From Streptomyces sp. NBC_01214 (GTDB lineage Bacteria; Actinomycetota; Actinomycetes; Streptomycetales; Streptomycetaceae), in the NCBI RefSeq assembly GCF_026340975.1, contig NZ_JAPEOS010000001.1, positions 3,195,001 to 3,259,000 of the forward strand: 64,000 nucleotides of DNA, read 5' to 3'. Position 1 is the first letter of the stretch. Each line of letters starts with the position of its first letter. Of this stretch, positions 1 to 8,601 are shown piece by piece. A model generated the notes under the pieces. The model was not told the origin of the DNA, made no database searches, and worked only from the letters and a program-made list of their open reading frames with translations. The position numbers were made by a program, and so were the translations under genes.

Positions 1-2
1 CC

Positions 3-134
3 GCCCGCATCGTGGCCTCTCACCCTGAACAGGGCTGGAGCCTGCTGTGCAACGGGGTCGTGGTGTTCGACGACACCGGTGAACTGCTCCCCGACAGCCG
101 CACGGTGGAACCCCGCCGCCCGGCCCTGGTCTGA
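3..134 (+). CDS. DUF5999-type small protein, C-terminal part (5' end outside window)
   Basis: Forty-three residues are readable up to a TGA stop, beginning ARIVASHPEQGWSLLCNG and ending in a Pro/Arg-rich tail. The run HPEQGWSLLCNGVVVFDDTG matches my memory of the short DUF5999 family of Streptomyces, which usually carries a Cys-containing N-terminus that would lie left of the window. No function is known to me for the family. The frame is set by this conserved run because no start is visible. Assignment is from recall of the family, not from a search. Confidence 0.75.
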   Translation, partial: ARIVASHPEQGWSLLCNGVVVFDDTGELLPDSRTVEPRRPALV

Positions 135-147
135 GCGAGGAGGCAGC

Positions 148-240
148 ATGCGCCAGCAGCTGATCCGTAAGCCCGTCCCGAAGCCCGCCCCCCGAGACCT
201 GGACCTGCGCACACCGTCGGGCAGACCCCTCCCGTACTGA
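148..240 (+). CDS. small basic peptide, unknown function
   Basis: A 30-residue reading frame starts at an ATG preceded by a strong GAGGAGG box (about 136-142) and follows the DUF5999-type gene by 13 bases, so it is probably in the same transcript. The peptide is rich in Pro, Arg and Lys and has no membrane segment or motif I recognise. The ribosome-binding site and spacing are the only support. It could be a chance frame, or a real small protein of the kind often missed in annotation. Confidence 0.35.
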   Translation: MRQQLIRKPVPKPAPRDLDLRTPSGRPLPY

Positions 241-286
241 CGGGAGCCCAGGATTTAGGCCGTACTCCAGCCCCACCGGCCGAGAC

Positions 287-2383
287 TCAGCCGGTGGGCG
301 CAGCCGCGCCGCCCAGGAACGCCGCCTCGTAGGCGGCGTCCCCGATCGCCGCGCGGGCCTGCCGCTCGCCCTGGTCCCGCAGGGCCTTCAGCGAGGGGGA
401 GCCCATCTGCGGCCGGCCCACCGTGCGCCACCAGGCGTGCGCGGTGCCGAGCAGCCGCGCCGCGAGTTCCCCGTCGCCCAGCCCGGCCACCGCCGCGGCC
501 AGCAGGTCCAGGCCGAGCGCGATCCCGAAGCGGTCGCCGAGCAGCCGTTTCCCGGAGAGCATCGCCCGTACGTGCCGGGCGGCCTCCCCGTGGTCGCCCA
601 GGCCCAGCGCCGCCACCGCCAGGATGTAGTCCGCGTACGCCCGCAGCCAGCGCTCGCCCAGCTCCGCGCAGGCCTCCCGCAGGGCCTGTGCCTCCTCGGT
701 CGCCTCGTCGAAGCGCCGCAGGTCGCACAGGGAGTAGCTGGTGGCCAGCTTGCACAGCAGCCAGCCCGTGCCGCTGGTCCGCCCGCCGTGGCCCGCCCGG
801 GCCCGGGGGCCGGCCAGGCGCAGGGCCCGTACGGGGTCACCGGGCATCAGGACGGACGCCGCCGCCAGGTAGGCCGCGCGCAGTTCCCGCTCGGGGTCCG
901 CGAGCCGGGCCGCGTCGCGCGTGCACTCGTCGCCGAGTTGGCGCGCCGCGTCCATGTCGCCCTGGAGCAGCATGGTGAGTCCGAGGGCCCACACGGCCTG
1001 GTTGTACGCGGCCCCCGTGCGCGGAGCGGCCCGCAGGGCCCGTTCCAGGAAGCCGCGGCCCTCGTGCACGTGCCCGCACGCGAACCAGTAGAACCACAGG
1101 GCTCCGGCCATCTCCAGCGCCGCCGTCGGATCGGCGGCGATCAGGTGCTCCAGGGCGGTACGCAGCTGCGCGTGCTCGGCGGTGATCCTGCGGTACCAGT
1201 CCACCTGCCCCGGGCCCATCCACCCCCGCTCGGCGGCCTGGGAGAGCGCGGCGTACCAGTGGGCGTGCCGGTCGGTGACGATCTCCACCTCGCCGAGCTC
1301 GCCCAGCCAGTCCTGTCCGTACTCGCGGATCGTGTCCAGCATCCGGTAGCGGGTCCCGGTCCCGCGTTCCTCGATGCGCAGGACCACGGACTTGGCGGCG
1401 AGGCCCGCCAGTACGCGTTCCACCCGGGCGGCGGGCAGCGGCCCGCCCGAGCAGACGGCGCGCGCCGCGGCGATGTCGAAGTCGCCGGTGAAGACCGAGA
1501 GTCGGGCCCACAGCAGCCGTTCCAGCGGCTCGCACAGTTCGTGGCTCCAGCCGATCGTGGTCCGCATCGTCTGGTGTCGGCGCGGCAGTGCGGCCCGGGC
1601 GTCGGACAGCACCTCGAGGCGTTCGCCGATCCGCTCGGCCATGTGCTCCAGCGTCCACAACCGCAGCCGGGCGCCCGCGAGTTCCAGCGCGAGCGGGATG
1701 CCGTCCAGGCGCCGGCACACCTCGGCGGCCAGGGCGGTGCGCGCGGGGTCCGCGAAGACGGCCGCCGCCCGCGGGGTCGCGGCCAGGGCGCGGGCCCGGA
1801 AGAGCGTGAGGGCATCGCTGTCGGGCCCCTCGCAGGGCAGCGGTCGGACCTCTACGACCTCCTCGGTCGGCATGTCGAGCGGCTCGCGCGAGGTGACCAG
1901 GATCGTCAACCCGGGCGCGGACTGGAGGAGTTCGGCGACGAGATGGCGGCAGTCGGCCACCAGGTGCTCACAGGTGTCCAGGACCAGGAGCAGCTCCTTG
2001 TCGGCCATCCACGCGCACAGCTCCTCGTCGGGAGGGCGCGGGGAGTGGTCGGCGAGGCCGACGGTGTGGGCGACGGTGGCGGTGAGCAGGCTCGGATCGC
2101 GCAGCGGCGACAGTTCCGCCCACCAGACCCCGTCGGGGCGAGCCTGGCGGGCGGCGGCGACGGCCCGCAGGGCCAGTCGCGACTTGCCGACGCCGCCCAC
2201 CCCCGTGAGGGTGATCAGTCTTCGCTCGCGCAGCAGGCCGTCGAGCAGCTCGAGTTCGCGCTCCCGGCCGACGAAGCTCGCAGGTTCCGGAGGTAGGTTG
2301 CCGGGCACCGGGCAGGGGTCCGGTCCGGGATCGCCGTCCGCGGATTCTGCCTGATTGTCATTGAACGAGTACTCACCGAACAC
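287..2383 (-). CDS. AfsR/LuxR-like STAND ATPase with TPR-like C-terminus, no DNA-binding domain
   Basis: This 698-residue protein has an NB-ARC/STAND ATPase core: Walker A GVGGVGKS at residues 61-68, Walker B LLLVLD at 131-136 followed by the sensor TSREPL, and the GLPLALEL-type motif (here GIPLALEL) further on. The second half is helical and repeat-like (TPR type). Relatives such as the large ATP-binding LuxR and SARP regulators usually carry an HTH at one end. Here the N-terminus goes almost straight into the ATPase and the C-terminus stops after a short Ala-rich tail, so both are missing. The GTG start at 2383 has no clear ribosome-binding site; a GTG at 2308, just before PGNLPPEP, is an alternative. 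It may act as a signalling ATPase through a partner; the role is unknown. Confidence 0.85.
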   Translation of the reverse strand: MFGEYSFNDNQAESADGDPGPDPCPVPGNLPPEPASFVGRERELELLDGLLRERRLITLTGVGGVGKSRLALRAVAAARQARPDGVWWAELSPLRDPSLLTATVAHTVGLADHSPRPPDEELCAWMADKELLLVLDTCEHLVADCRHLVAELLQSAPGLTILVTSREPLDMPTEEVVEVRPLPCEGPDSDALTLFRARALAATPRAAAVFADPARTALAAEVCRRLDGIPLALELAGARLRLWTLEHMAERIGERLEVLSDARAALPRRHQTMRTTIGWSHELCEPLERLLWARLSVFTGDFDIAAARAVCSGGPLPAARVERVLAGLAAKSVVLRIEERGTGTRYRMLDTIREYGQDWLGELGEVEIVTDRHAHWYAALSQAAERGWMGPGQVDWYRRITAEHAQLRTALEHLIAADPTAALEMAGALWFYWFACGHVHEGRGFLERALRAAPRTGAAYNQAVWALGLTMLLQGDMDAARQLGDECTRDAARLADPERELRAAYLAAASVLMPGDPVRALRLAGPRARAGHGGRTSGTGWLLCKLATSYSLCDLRRFDEATEEAQALREACAELGERWLRAYADYILAVAALGLGDHGEAARHVRAMLSGKRLLGDRFGIALGLDLLAAAVAGLGDGELAARLLGTAHAWWRTVGRPQMGSPSLKALRDQGERQARAAIGDAAYEAAFLGGAAAPTG

Positions 2384-2445
2384 GGATGTATTGTGCGCGA
2401 TCTTCCCGTGCGGCCGTGCCGTTCAGGCCGGATCGGTGGCTCCTT

Positions 2446-3411
2446 TCATGCGATGAGTGTGAGCCGCCGCTCCGCGGAGAAGGATCCCCAGTTGCCGTCC
2501 GGGAGCCTGGCCCGCAGTTTCACGGCCCAGACCGTGCCGGCCGGCTCGGTCACCGTGAGCCGGTGCTCCGCCCGGCCGCTGGGCACCGCACCCGCGCCGA
2601 ACTGGATGACGGTCGTGGGCAGTCCGTTGACGTACAGCTCGTACTCGGTGGTCAGGTCGCCGGTGTCCGGGGCGGTCCACGTCAGCGTGACGGCCCCCGG
2701 GGAGGCGGTCGCGGCGAATGCGGCGGGTGCCGTGCCGGGGCCGTCGCCGGCGGCCGGCGGGGTCGTCACGTCCACCGCCGGGCCGTCGGGGGAGGAGTTG
2801 TCCGCCCCGTCGCGGGCCCGGACGGTGAAGGTGTAGACGGTGTCCGGCCGGAGGTTGTTCAAGGCCGTGGCGCTCTCGCCGGGGCCGGCGGTGTGGATGC
2901 GGACACCGCCCTGGTAGACGTCGTAGGCCGTGACGCCCGTGTCGTCGGTCGCCGCCGTCCAGGACACCCGGGCGGACCGGGGTCCGGTCGCCCGGGCGGT
3001 GGTGGTGGCGGGGGAGGTGGGGGCCGTGCGGTCCTCGGCCCGGGCTGCGGGGGTGGTCACCCGGGCGGCCGGGCCGGGTCCGGAGAGGTTCCCGGCGGCG
3101 TCCTTGGCCCGGACCGTGAAGGCATAACCGGTCTGCGGGGCGAGGCCGGTGATGTCCACCATGGTCTTCTCGGCGGGGAGCTCGCGGACCAGGCGGTCGG
3201 CTTCGAAGACCTGGTAGCCGGTCACCCCGTCCCGGTCGGCCGCCGCGTCCCACATGACGTGCACGCTGGTGGCGCTGCCGGCCTGGGCGGTCAGTCCGGC
3301 GGGGGCGGGCGGGGGTTCGGTGTCGGGCGCGGTGCACGCCGTGAGGCCGGTGGTGCCGGCGATGCCTGCGACGGCCAGGCAGAGGGCGAGCGTGGGGGCG
3401 CTGCGTCGCAC
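2446..3411 (-). CDS. fibronectin type III domain lipoprotein
   Basis: The product is 321 residues with a short lipoprotein signal (lipobox LTAC, Cys at residue 26) and then three fibronectin III modules at roughly 30-125, 130-220 and 225-320. Each of the first two has the typical GL.P.T.Y.FTVRA.D strand pattern. I chose the GTG at 3411 because an AGGAAGG box sits 6 bases upstream and the signal peptide then has normal length. The ATG at 3447 has no ribosome-binding site and would add an unneeded N-terminal stretch. Fn3 proteins of this type are surface-anchored and often bind carbohydrate or act as spacers; no catalytic domain is present. The gene follows the ATPase gene divergently arranged neighbours only loosely and is likely its own unit. 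Confidence 0.85.
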   Translation of the reverse strand: MRRSAPTLALCLAVAGIAGTTGLTACTAPDTEPPPAPAGLTAQAGSATSVHVMWDAAADRDGVTGYQVFEADRLVRELPAEKTMVDITGLAPQTGYAFTVRAKDAAGNLSGPGPAARVTTPAARAEDRTAPTSPATTTARATGPRSARVSWTAATDDTGVTAYDVYQGGVRIHTAGPGESATALNNLRPDTVYTFTVRARDGADNSSPDGPAVDVTTPPAAGDGPGTAPAAFAATASPGAVTLTWTAPDTGDLTTEYELYVNGLPTTVIQFGAGAVPSGRAEHRLTVTEPAGTVWAVKLRARLPDGNWGSFSAERRLTLIA

Positions 3412-3713
3412 GGGGTGCCTTCCTCGGCTCCTGAATGGTCTAGACATATATGGCACGGTGGGCGTGCCCCCGACAAGCCCCCTGCGCCCGACAGTCCGCG
3501 GTGTGCCCGGGTTCGCGTCCTTCTGTGCCCGCAGGGCCCGGCCGTCCACCTCGTCCCGGTGGCCGGTGGCCGGTACGGCCGTACGACCGACCGGCGCGAG
3601 ATCGTCAAGGACCGACCGGCCGTCACGGACGGTCAACACCCGTACGGCGGACACGCCTTTCGCTCGAAGGCACCCCCTCCTGCGCCACCATGGCGGCGAG
3701 TAAGGAGGTTTCG
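3412..3713. other. intergenic region between divergent genes
   Basis: About 300 bases separate the Fn3 lipoprotein gene from the small membrane protein gene. It must hold both promoters. The TAAGGAGG box at 3701-3708 belongs to the rightward gene. I see no convincing coding frame, hairpin or repeat in it. Confidence 0.6.
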
Positions 3714-3908
3714 ATGGTGATTTCCCTCTCGGTGGTCGTCCTGCTCCTCATCCTGGCCTGGATCTTCCTGCGCAGCGGCGGTCTCAAGTTCTCCCACGCC
3801 GTCGTCTGCGCGCTGCTCGGCTTCTACCTCGCGAGCAGCAGCATGGCCGCGACCATCCACGACGGCCTGACGGCCACCGCGCACGTCGTGTCCAGTCTCA
3901 ATCCTTGA
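3714..3908 (+). CDS. small integral membrane protein, unknown function
   Basis: Sixty-four residues start at the ATG at 3714, five bases after TAAGGAGG. An in-frame ATG at 3690 lies upstream of that box and is rejected. The protein has a hydrophobic N-terminal helix (residues 2-19), a short RSGGLK loop, and a second hydrophobic helix (about 27-43) ending ASSSMA. Two-helix proteins of this appearance recur in Streptomyces chromosomes and near conjugative elements, but I cannot tie this one to a named family. The strong Shine-Dalgarno and clean topology support a real gene. Confidence 0.7.
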   Translation: MVISLSVVVLLLILAWIFLRSGGLKFSHAVVCALLGFYLASSSMAATIHDGLTATAHVVSSLNP

Positions 3909-4037
3909 TCGACTGTTGCGCCTTCGTGAATCATCCGGCCCGTCCATGGACTCCTCGAGCGGTGCGATCTAGCGTCTGGCGGCGGCGCGACATCAGACGC
4001 AATGTCAACAACGCTGAGAGAAAAGGAGGAAGTCCGG

Positions 4038-5603
4038 ATGTTCCGAAGATCGCTGAACTGCGCCGTGCTGCCCGTCGTCGCCGCCCTCACGGTGATGTAC
4101 GGCGGCTCGCCGGCCCAGGCCGATGAGATACCCAAGGCCCCCGGCCACCGCCTCGTCACCCACTACGACGGCGCCCCCGCGGCCGCCGCCCCACTGCCCG
4201 GCGAGGCGCCGCCGCAGCACCCCTTCCTCGCACCCAACGGCCGCAGCGGCATGCACTCCGACGCCGCGGGCAGCGCCACCTCCCCCTGGTCGGGGCCGCT
4301 CGGCAAGAACCCGAAGGTGACCAGCGAGAAGATCGCCGCACTCGGCGGCGAGTGCGCGACCGCGACCTTCGACTCGGCCGGCCGGCTCGTCACGGTGTGC
4401 GGCACCTTCTCCGGCTTCAAGGTCAAGCTCCTGGAGCCCCGTACGCTCGCCACGCTCGCGGAACACCAACTTCCGCAGCGCTCCTCGACGGTCGAGGCGA
4501 TCACCTCGCTCGACTTCGCGAAGATCTTCAAGGACACCTCGGGCGGTGCCTACTTCTACCTGGACGATCAGGACCGCGCCGTGCTGGCCGACTCCCGCCA
4601 GCACATCCTGCGCCTGGCCCACTCCCAGAACCCCGACGGGAGTTGGAAGTTCACGGTCGACAACGACTGGGACCTCACCGGGCAGGTCCCCCACGACTGC
4701 GTGACCTGGACCAACCTGTGGCCCAGCGGTACCTGTGACCCCGTCACCTCGGTGATGCCCGACTGGAACGGCCGCATCTGGTGGGTCACCCGCCAGGGCC
4801 GGGTCGGCACGGTGGATCCGGCCACCTCGCAGATCCGCTCGGTCCAGCTGCGGGGCGAGGAGATCCAGAACTCCTTCTCGGTCGCCGAGGACGGTGTCTC
4901 CATCGTCTCCGACCACGCGCTCTACAGCTTCCGCGCCGCTGCCGACGGCACCCCCGAGATCCAGTGGCGCCAGACGTACGACCGGGGCACCGCGTCCAAG
5001 CCCGGTTCGGTCAACCAGGGTTCGGGCACCACCCCGGACCTCTTCGGTCAGGGCTACGTCGCCATCACCGACAACGCCGACGACCGGATGAACGTCCTGG
5101 TCTACAAGCGGGGCGCGGACGTACCCGCCGACCGGCGGCTGGTCTGCAAGGTGCCGGTGTTCGGCTCCGGCGCCTCGACCACCGACAATTCCCTCATCAC
5201 CTGGGGCAACAGCATCGTCGTCGAGAACAACTACGGCTACGAGAACCCCACCACCCTGCTGCTGGGCAAGTCCGTCGTGGGCGGAGTGGCCCGCATCGAC
5301 GTCCGCGCCGACGGCAGCGGCTGCGACACGGTCTGGGAGAGCGCGATCCGCGCTCCCTCCGTGGTCCCGAAGCTCTCCACCGCGAACGGGCTGCTCTACT
5401 TCTACGAGAAGGAGCCGAACGTCTGGGGCATCGACGCCTGGTACCTCACGGCCGTGGACTTCCGCACGGGCGAGCGCAGTTGGCGGCAGCTGACCGGCAC
5501 CGGCCCGCTCTACGACAACAACTGGGCCCCGATCACCCTCGGCCCCGACGGCACCGCGTACGTCGGTGTCTTCAACGGCATCGTCGCGGTCCGCGACAAC
5601 TGA
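4038..5603 (+). CDS. secreted beta-propeller (PQQ-like) protein
   Basis: The 521-residue product has a Sec signal peptide with likely cleavage after AQA (residue 28). The mature part has repeated strands of the type W..R.G.VGTVDP.T and LGPDGTAYVG, as seen in PQQ-like or quinoprotein beta-propellers. I see no PQQ-binding residues or catalytic motif, so it is more likely a structural or ligand-binding propeller than a dehydrogenase. The ATG at 4038 lies 8 bases after AGGAGG; a longer in-frame start at 4002 would place that box inside the gene. It stands alone, followed by a hairpin at 5611-5646. Substrate and role are unknown. Confidence 0.75.
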   Translation: MFRRSLNCAVLPVVAALTVMYGGSPAQADEIPKAPGHRLVTHYDGAPAAAAPLPGEAPPQHPFLAPNGRSGMHSDAAGSATSPWSGPLGKNPKVTSEKIAALGGECATATFDSAGRLVTVCGTFSGFKVKLLEPRTLATLAEHQLPQRSSTVEAITSLDFAKIFKDTSGGAYFYLDDQDRAVLADSRQHILRLAHSQNPDGSWKFTVDNDWDLTGQVPHDCVTWTNLWPSGTCDPVTSVMPDWNGRIWWVTRQGRVGTVDPATSQIRSVQLRGEEIQNSFSVAEDGVSIVSDHALYSFRAAADGTPEIQWRQTYDRGTASKPGSVNQGSGTTPDLFGQGYVAITDNADDRMNVLVYKRGADVPADRRLVCKVPVFGSGASTTDNSLITWGNSIVVENNYGYENPTTLLLGKSVVGGVARIDVRADGSGCDTVWESAIRAPSVVPKLSTANGLLYFYEKEPNVWGIDAWYLTAVDFRTGERSWRQLTGTGPLYDNNWAPITLGPDGTAYVGVFNGIVAVRDN

Positions 5604-5610
5604 CGCACGG

Positions 5611-5646
5611 GCCGCCCGCCGCCGGGTACCCCTGGCAGCGGGCGGC
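5611..5646 (+). terminator. hairpin after the propeller gene
   Basis: GCCGCCCGC (5611-5619) pairs with GCGGGCGGC (5638-5646), and the stem extends 3 more pairs past one mismatch. It begins 8 bases after the stop codon and has no T run, as is usual in this GC range. Confidence 0.5.
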
Positions 5647-5724
5647 TCGCGGGGCACGGACGGCGGTCCGTTCGTGGTGGCCGATCCCGGTGCCCGTACG
5701 CGGTGAGCGAGTACCCGCTTGCAG

Positions 5725-5742
5725 GTGAGTACGTGTACTCAC
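5725..5742. promoter_or_regulatory. operator-like palindrome upstream of lipoprotein gene
   Basis: GTGAGTACGTGTACTCAC is a perfect inverted repeat (8-base arms, 2-base centre) 33 bases before the lipoprotein start. Size and symmetry suit a TetR-type or similar dimer. No regulator gene adjoins it. Confidence 0.5.
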
Positions 5743-5775
5743 GCGCCAGGGGCGGCTCGATCACAGACTTGGCGC

Positions 5776-6411
5776 ATGAGACGAACCCCTGCTCCGACCG
5801 GCACGGTCGCCCGATTCCCGCGCCGCGTGCGGCACGCGCTCGCGATGACGGCCCTTGCCGCACTGGCGCTCTCCGCCTGCGGCACCGCGAAGGCGGGCCC
5901 CGTTGCGGTGCGGAGCGAGTCCGCTGACACCGCCGGGACCGGGCCCAGCCTCACGGAGGTACGGGAATCGGTCGAGCGGTCGTGTCCCCCGAGCGCCCCT
6001 CCGGTGCCGCCGCCGACCGGTCCGGCGTCGGCACTCCCGCGCGGTGTGGCGCAGGTGCCGTCGGACGTCGAGCCCGTCGCCCCCACCGCGGGGCCGGAAG
6101 TGGAGTTGAACGCTCGGGACTGGTGCGCGAGCGCGCTCCATGAGGAGCGCATCGCCCGGGCGCTCCAGGACCTGACGGATCCCACCCCCGCCGAGGTCAG
6201 GAAGATCCTGAACGACCTGGGCTACGTCGACGAGCGGATCCACGACCTGAAGCGGTCGGGTGCGACCACGCGGTTCTTCCTCGACCTGCGCGACGAGGGC
6301 GGACGGCTCTGTTTGGAGGGCTCGGCGGCCGGCGAGGAGACCGTCGTCGACACGTGCGTGGCCCCCGTGTCCGGCCCGTTCGCGGCGGGAAGCCGAACGA
6401 GCGGCCACTAG
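5776..6411 (+). CDS. lipoprotein of unknown function
   Basis: The 211-residue product has a basic N-terminus, a hydrophobic stretch and a lipobox LSAC with the Cys at residue 35, so it is a predicted lipoprotein. A Pro-rich linker is followed by a C-terminal region (about 115-205) with paired Cys residues and an RFFLDLRDEGGRLCLEG core. No family is recognised. The ATG at 5776 has no Shine-Dalgarno, but it gives the right signal length; the in-frame ATG at 5719 would run through the palindrome. A strong bidirectional hairpin closes the unit. Confidence 0.7.
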   Translation: MRRTPAPTGTVARFPRRVRHALAMTALAALALSACGTAKAGPVAVRSESADTAGTGPSLTEVRESVERSCPPSAPPVPPPTGPASALPRGVAQVPSDVEPVAPTAGPEVELNARDWCASALHEERIARALQDLTDPTPAEVRKILNDLGYVDERIHDLKRSGATTRFFLDLRDEGGRLCLEGSAAGEETVVDTCVAPVSGPFAAGSRTSGH

Positions 6412-6451
6412 GGCGCGTTTCGAACGGGCTGACGTACCTGGAGCAGAAGGG

Positions 6452-6486
6452 GGCTGCTCGTGCCGGTTCAACCGGCACGAGCAGCC
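6452..6486. terminator. bidirectional terminator between convergent genes
   Basis: GGCTGCTCGTGCCGGTT (6452-6468) is matched exactly by its reverse complement at 6470-6486. It lies between the lipoprotein gene and the convergent RidA gene, so it can serve both. Confidence 0.8.
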
Positions 6487-6503
6487 GAGACGGCGAGGTC
6501 GGA

Positions 6504-6905
6504 TCAGGCGACGGCGGTCCCCTCGAGCTCGACCATCTGGCCGGGGATCGCCAGCCGTGTCACCCCGAGCATCGTGGTGGCCGGTGCCACACCGGCGGCG
6601 CCCAACCGCGACGCCAACACGCCGTAGTGCGGGAAGAGCAGATCGACGTCGGTGGTGTAGACGTTGAGCCGGACGAGGTTGGCGAGGGACATGCCGGCCT
6701 CGCCGAGCACGGCCTCCAGATTGTCGAGGCTCAGCGCCAACTGTGCGGCCATGTCACCGTCGTGCTGCGGCTTTCCTTCGTCGCTCATCGCGGTCTGCCC
6801 GGAGCAGTACAGGGTCCGGGTGTGCCCGGAGACGAGCTCCCCCTGGTTGAACCCCATCTCCACCGACCAGGTCACCGGGTTGATTGCCGTTCGTTCCACT
6901 GCCAC
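6504..6905 (-). CDS. RidA family enamine/imine deaminase-like protein
   Basis: The protein matches the RidA/YjgF fold family: GHTRTLYCSGQTAMS near the front, LANLVRLNVYTTDVD in the middle, and a closing PGQMVELEGTAVA. Family members hydrolyse reactive enamines/imines or serve specialised deaminations. GTG starts are possible at 6932 (GGAAGG only 3 bases away), 6905 (GGAG 5 bases away) and 6899 (giving MERTAINP, the start I recall from relatives). I use 6905 as a compromise. It lies downstream of the MFS gene on the same strand with 127 bases between and may be co-transcribed, which would link it to the WYL-controlled unit. Confidence 0.85.
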   Translation of the reverse strand: MAVERTAINPVTWSVEMGFNQGELVSGHTRTLYCSGQTAMSDEGKPQHDGDMAAQLALSLDNLEAVLGEAGMSLANLVRLNVYTTDVDLLFPHYGVLASRLGAAGVAPATTMLGVTRLAIPGQMVELEGTAVA

Positions 6906-7059
6906 TTCAGCTCCATTCGAGTAGGTGCTCACCAGCCTTCCAACAAATCACGACACCCTTGGTCATGTATGCGATGAGGTTCTCGTACGCGTGCCGATCG
7001 GCTGGTCCCGCTGCTGCGGCAGCGTGGTCGGCTGACTGCGGACACGTCGGCCCGCGCGT

Positions 7060-8541
7060 TCACTGGTCGACGTGCTCGGCCGCGGCCTTCGGGAGCGCGA
7101 GCATCATGAGTCCCGCCACGAGGTAGAGCACCGCGGTGACGACGAGGACGATGCTGAGCGCGTGACCGTAGTCGGCCGGTCCTGGCGCGTCGGTCGTCGA
7201 TCCGGTGACGGCGGCGAAGAAGATCGATCCGAGAACGGCGATGCCGATGGATCCGCCGATCTGGTTGACGGTGGAGAGGACGCCGCCCGCCGCGCCCGCA
7301 TTGCGTCCGGGGACACCGGCGAGCACGACGTTGACGAGAAGGGGTGCGGCGAGGCCCAGTCCGAGGCCGCCGATGAACAGGCTGAGCGCGAGGAGCCAGA
7401 ATCCGGGGTCGCTGTCGTCCTTGATGACGGCCAAGAGCACGAGCTGAGATGCCGCGACGGTGAGCGAGCCGGTGACCAGCAGGGCTCTGCCCGCCTTGGC
7501 GGCGAGGGCGACGCCGAGTCCTGAGGTGATGATCGAGCCGAGGGCGTAGGGCAGGATCACCAAGCCGGTCTCCCACGCGGTCCGGCCGGTGCCGAGCTGA
7601 AGGTAGACCGACAGGGTGAGGAAGAACGATCCGATACCGCCGAAGAAGAGCACGGATGCGCTCAGGCCGATGGCGAAAGCGCGGATTTTGAGTAGGGCCG
7701 GGTCGAAGACGGGTTCGCCCCCACGGCCGGCGAGGCTGCGCTCGTATGCGAGGAAGAGCGTGAGCAGGATGGTTCCGGCCGCCAGGAGGACGTAACTGGC
7801 CGCGGTCCATCCCCATGTCCCGGTCTGGATGATCGGCAGCAGGAGGAGCAGGATGCCCGAGGCCGCCAGGAGGGCACCCACGAGGTCCAGCCGCGCGGTA
7901 GAGGCGGAACGCGACTCCGGCAAGACCCTCGCCCCGACGACGAGGGCGAGGATCGAGACGGGCACGTTGATCCAGAAGATGGTGCGCCACCCCAGACCGA
8001 ACAGGTCGGCCTCGACGAGGAGTCCGCCCAGCAGTGGGCCTGCGACCGAGGCGAGCCCCTGGACGGCCCCGTAGGCGCCGAACGCCTTGGCGCGCTCTGC
8101 CGGGGCGAACGATGCTCGGATCACGCCGAACACCTGCGGGACCATGATCCCCGCGGTCAGTCCTTGCACGGCGCGCATGCCGATGAGCATTCCCGGAGTG
8201 ACGGCGAGCGCGCAGAGTGCGGAGGTGACCATGAACCCGACCAGCCCGATCATGAACAGGCGCTTGCGGCCGAACTGGTCACCGAGCCGTCCGCCGGTGA
8301 TCAGTCCCGCGCCCAGGGCGAGGGTGTAGGCGGCGATCGTCCATTGGATCTGGGCGTCGCCGGCTCCCAGGTCACGGGCCATCGCAGGGGACGCGACGGT
8401 GACGATCGTCGCGTCGACGAGGTCCATGAAGGAGCCGAACAGCACGACCAGGAGCGCCATGTTCGCGCCTGGGCCGGAGATGGGTGCTGAGGGGGCGTCG
8501 GGGGCACGTGTGCCCTCTCGGGATGTCTGTGGAGCGGTCAT
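7060..8541 (-). CDS. MFS transporter, DHA2 drug:H+ antiporter type
   Basis: A 493-residue membrane protein with the 14-helix layout of the EmrB/QacA (DHA2) group. Motif A appears as GGRLGDQFGRKRLF after helix 2, and the early D.T.V..A.P (motif D1-like) run is present as DATIVTVASPAM. Such proteins export drugs or metabolites by proton antiport. The ATG at 8541 lacks a good ribosome-binding site; the frame is open far upstream but those codons overlap the divergent regulator. The WYL gene starts 60 bases away in the opposite direction and probably controls it. Confidence 0.85.
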   Translation of the reverse strand: MTAPQTSREGTRAPDAPSAPISGPGANMALLVVLFGSFMDLVDATIVTVASPAMARDLGAGDAQIQWTIAAYTLALGAGLITGGRLGDQFGRKRLFMIGLVGFMVTSALCALAVTPGMLIGMRAVQGLTAGIMVPQVFGVIRASFAPAERAKAFGAYGAVQGLASVAGPLLGGLLVEADLFGLGWRTIFWINVPVSILALVVGARVLPESRSASTARLDLVGALLAASGILLLLLPIIQTGTWGWTAASYVLLAAGTILLTLFLAYERSLAGRGGEPVFDPALLKIRAFAIGLSASVLFFGGIGSFFLTLSVYLQLGTGRTAWETGLVILPYALGSIITSGLGVALAAKAGRALLVTGSLTVAASQLVLLAVIKDDSDPGFWLLALSLFIGGLGLGLAAPLLVNVVLAGVPGRNAGAAGGVLSTVNQIGGSIGIAVLGSIFFAAVTGSTTDAPGPADYGHALSIVLVVTAVLYLVAGLMMLALPKAAAEHVDQ

Positions 8542-8559
8542 GCCGGCCAGGGTCACAGC

Positions 8560-8565
8560 TATAGT
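8560..8565 (+). promoter_or_regulatory. candidate -10 box (TATAGT) of the WYL regulator gene
   Basis: TATAGT lies 42 bases before the ATG at 8602, within the 60-base divergent spacer, so it also sits in the MFS promoter region. If transcription starts near 8572, the upstream ATG at 8575 would be almost leaderless. Confidence 0.4.
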
Positions 8566-8601
8566 TGCCACCGAATGACCGCTTTCCCGGGGGGCGGGAT
8601 C

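Noticed and set aside
2367..2374. GAGTACTC palindrome at the start of the ATPase gene
   Set aside because: Only 8 bases, inside the first codons, and not extended by flanking symmetry. Its likeness to the 5725 site may be chance.
3447..3654. Upstream starts for the Fn3 lipoprotein
   Set aside because: The GTG at 3411 has a strong ribosome-binding site and gives a normal lipoprotein signal; the longer forms would bury it.
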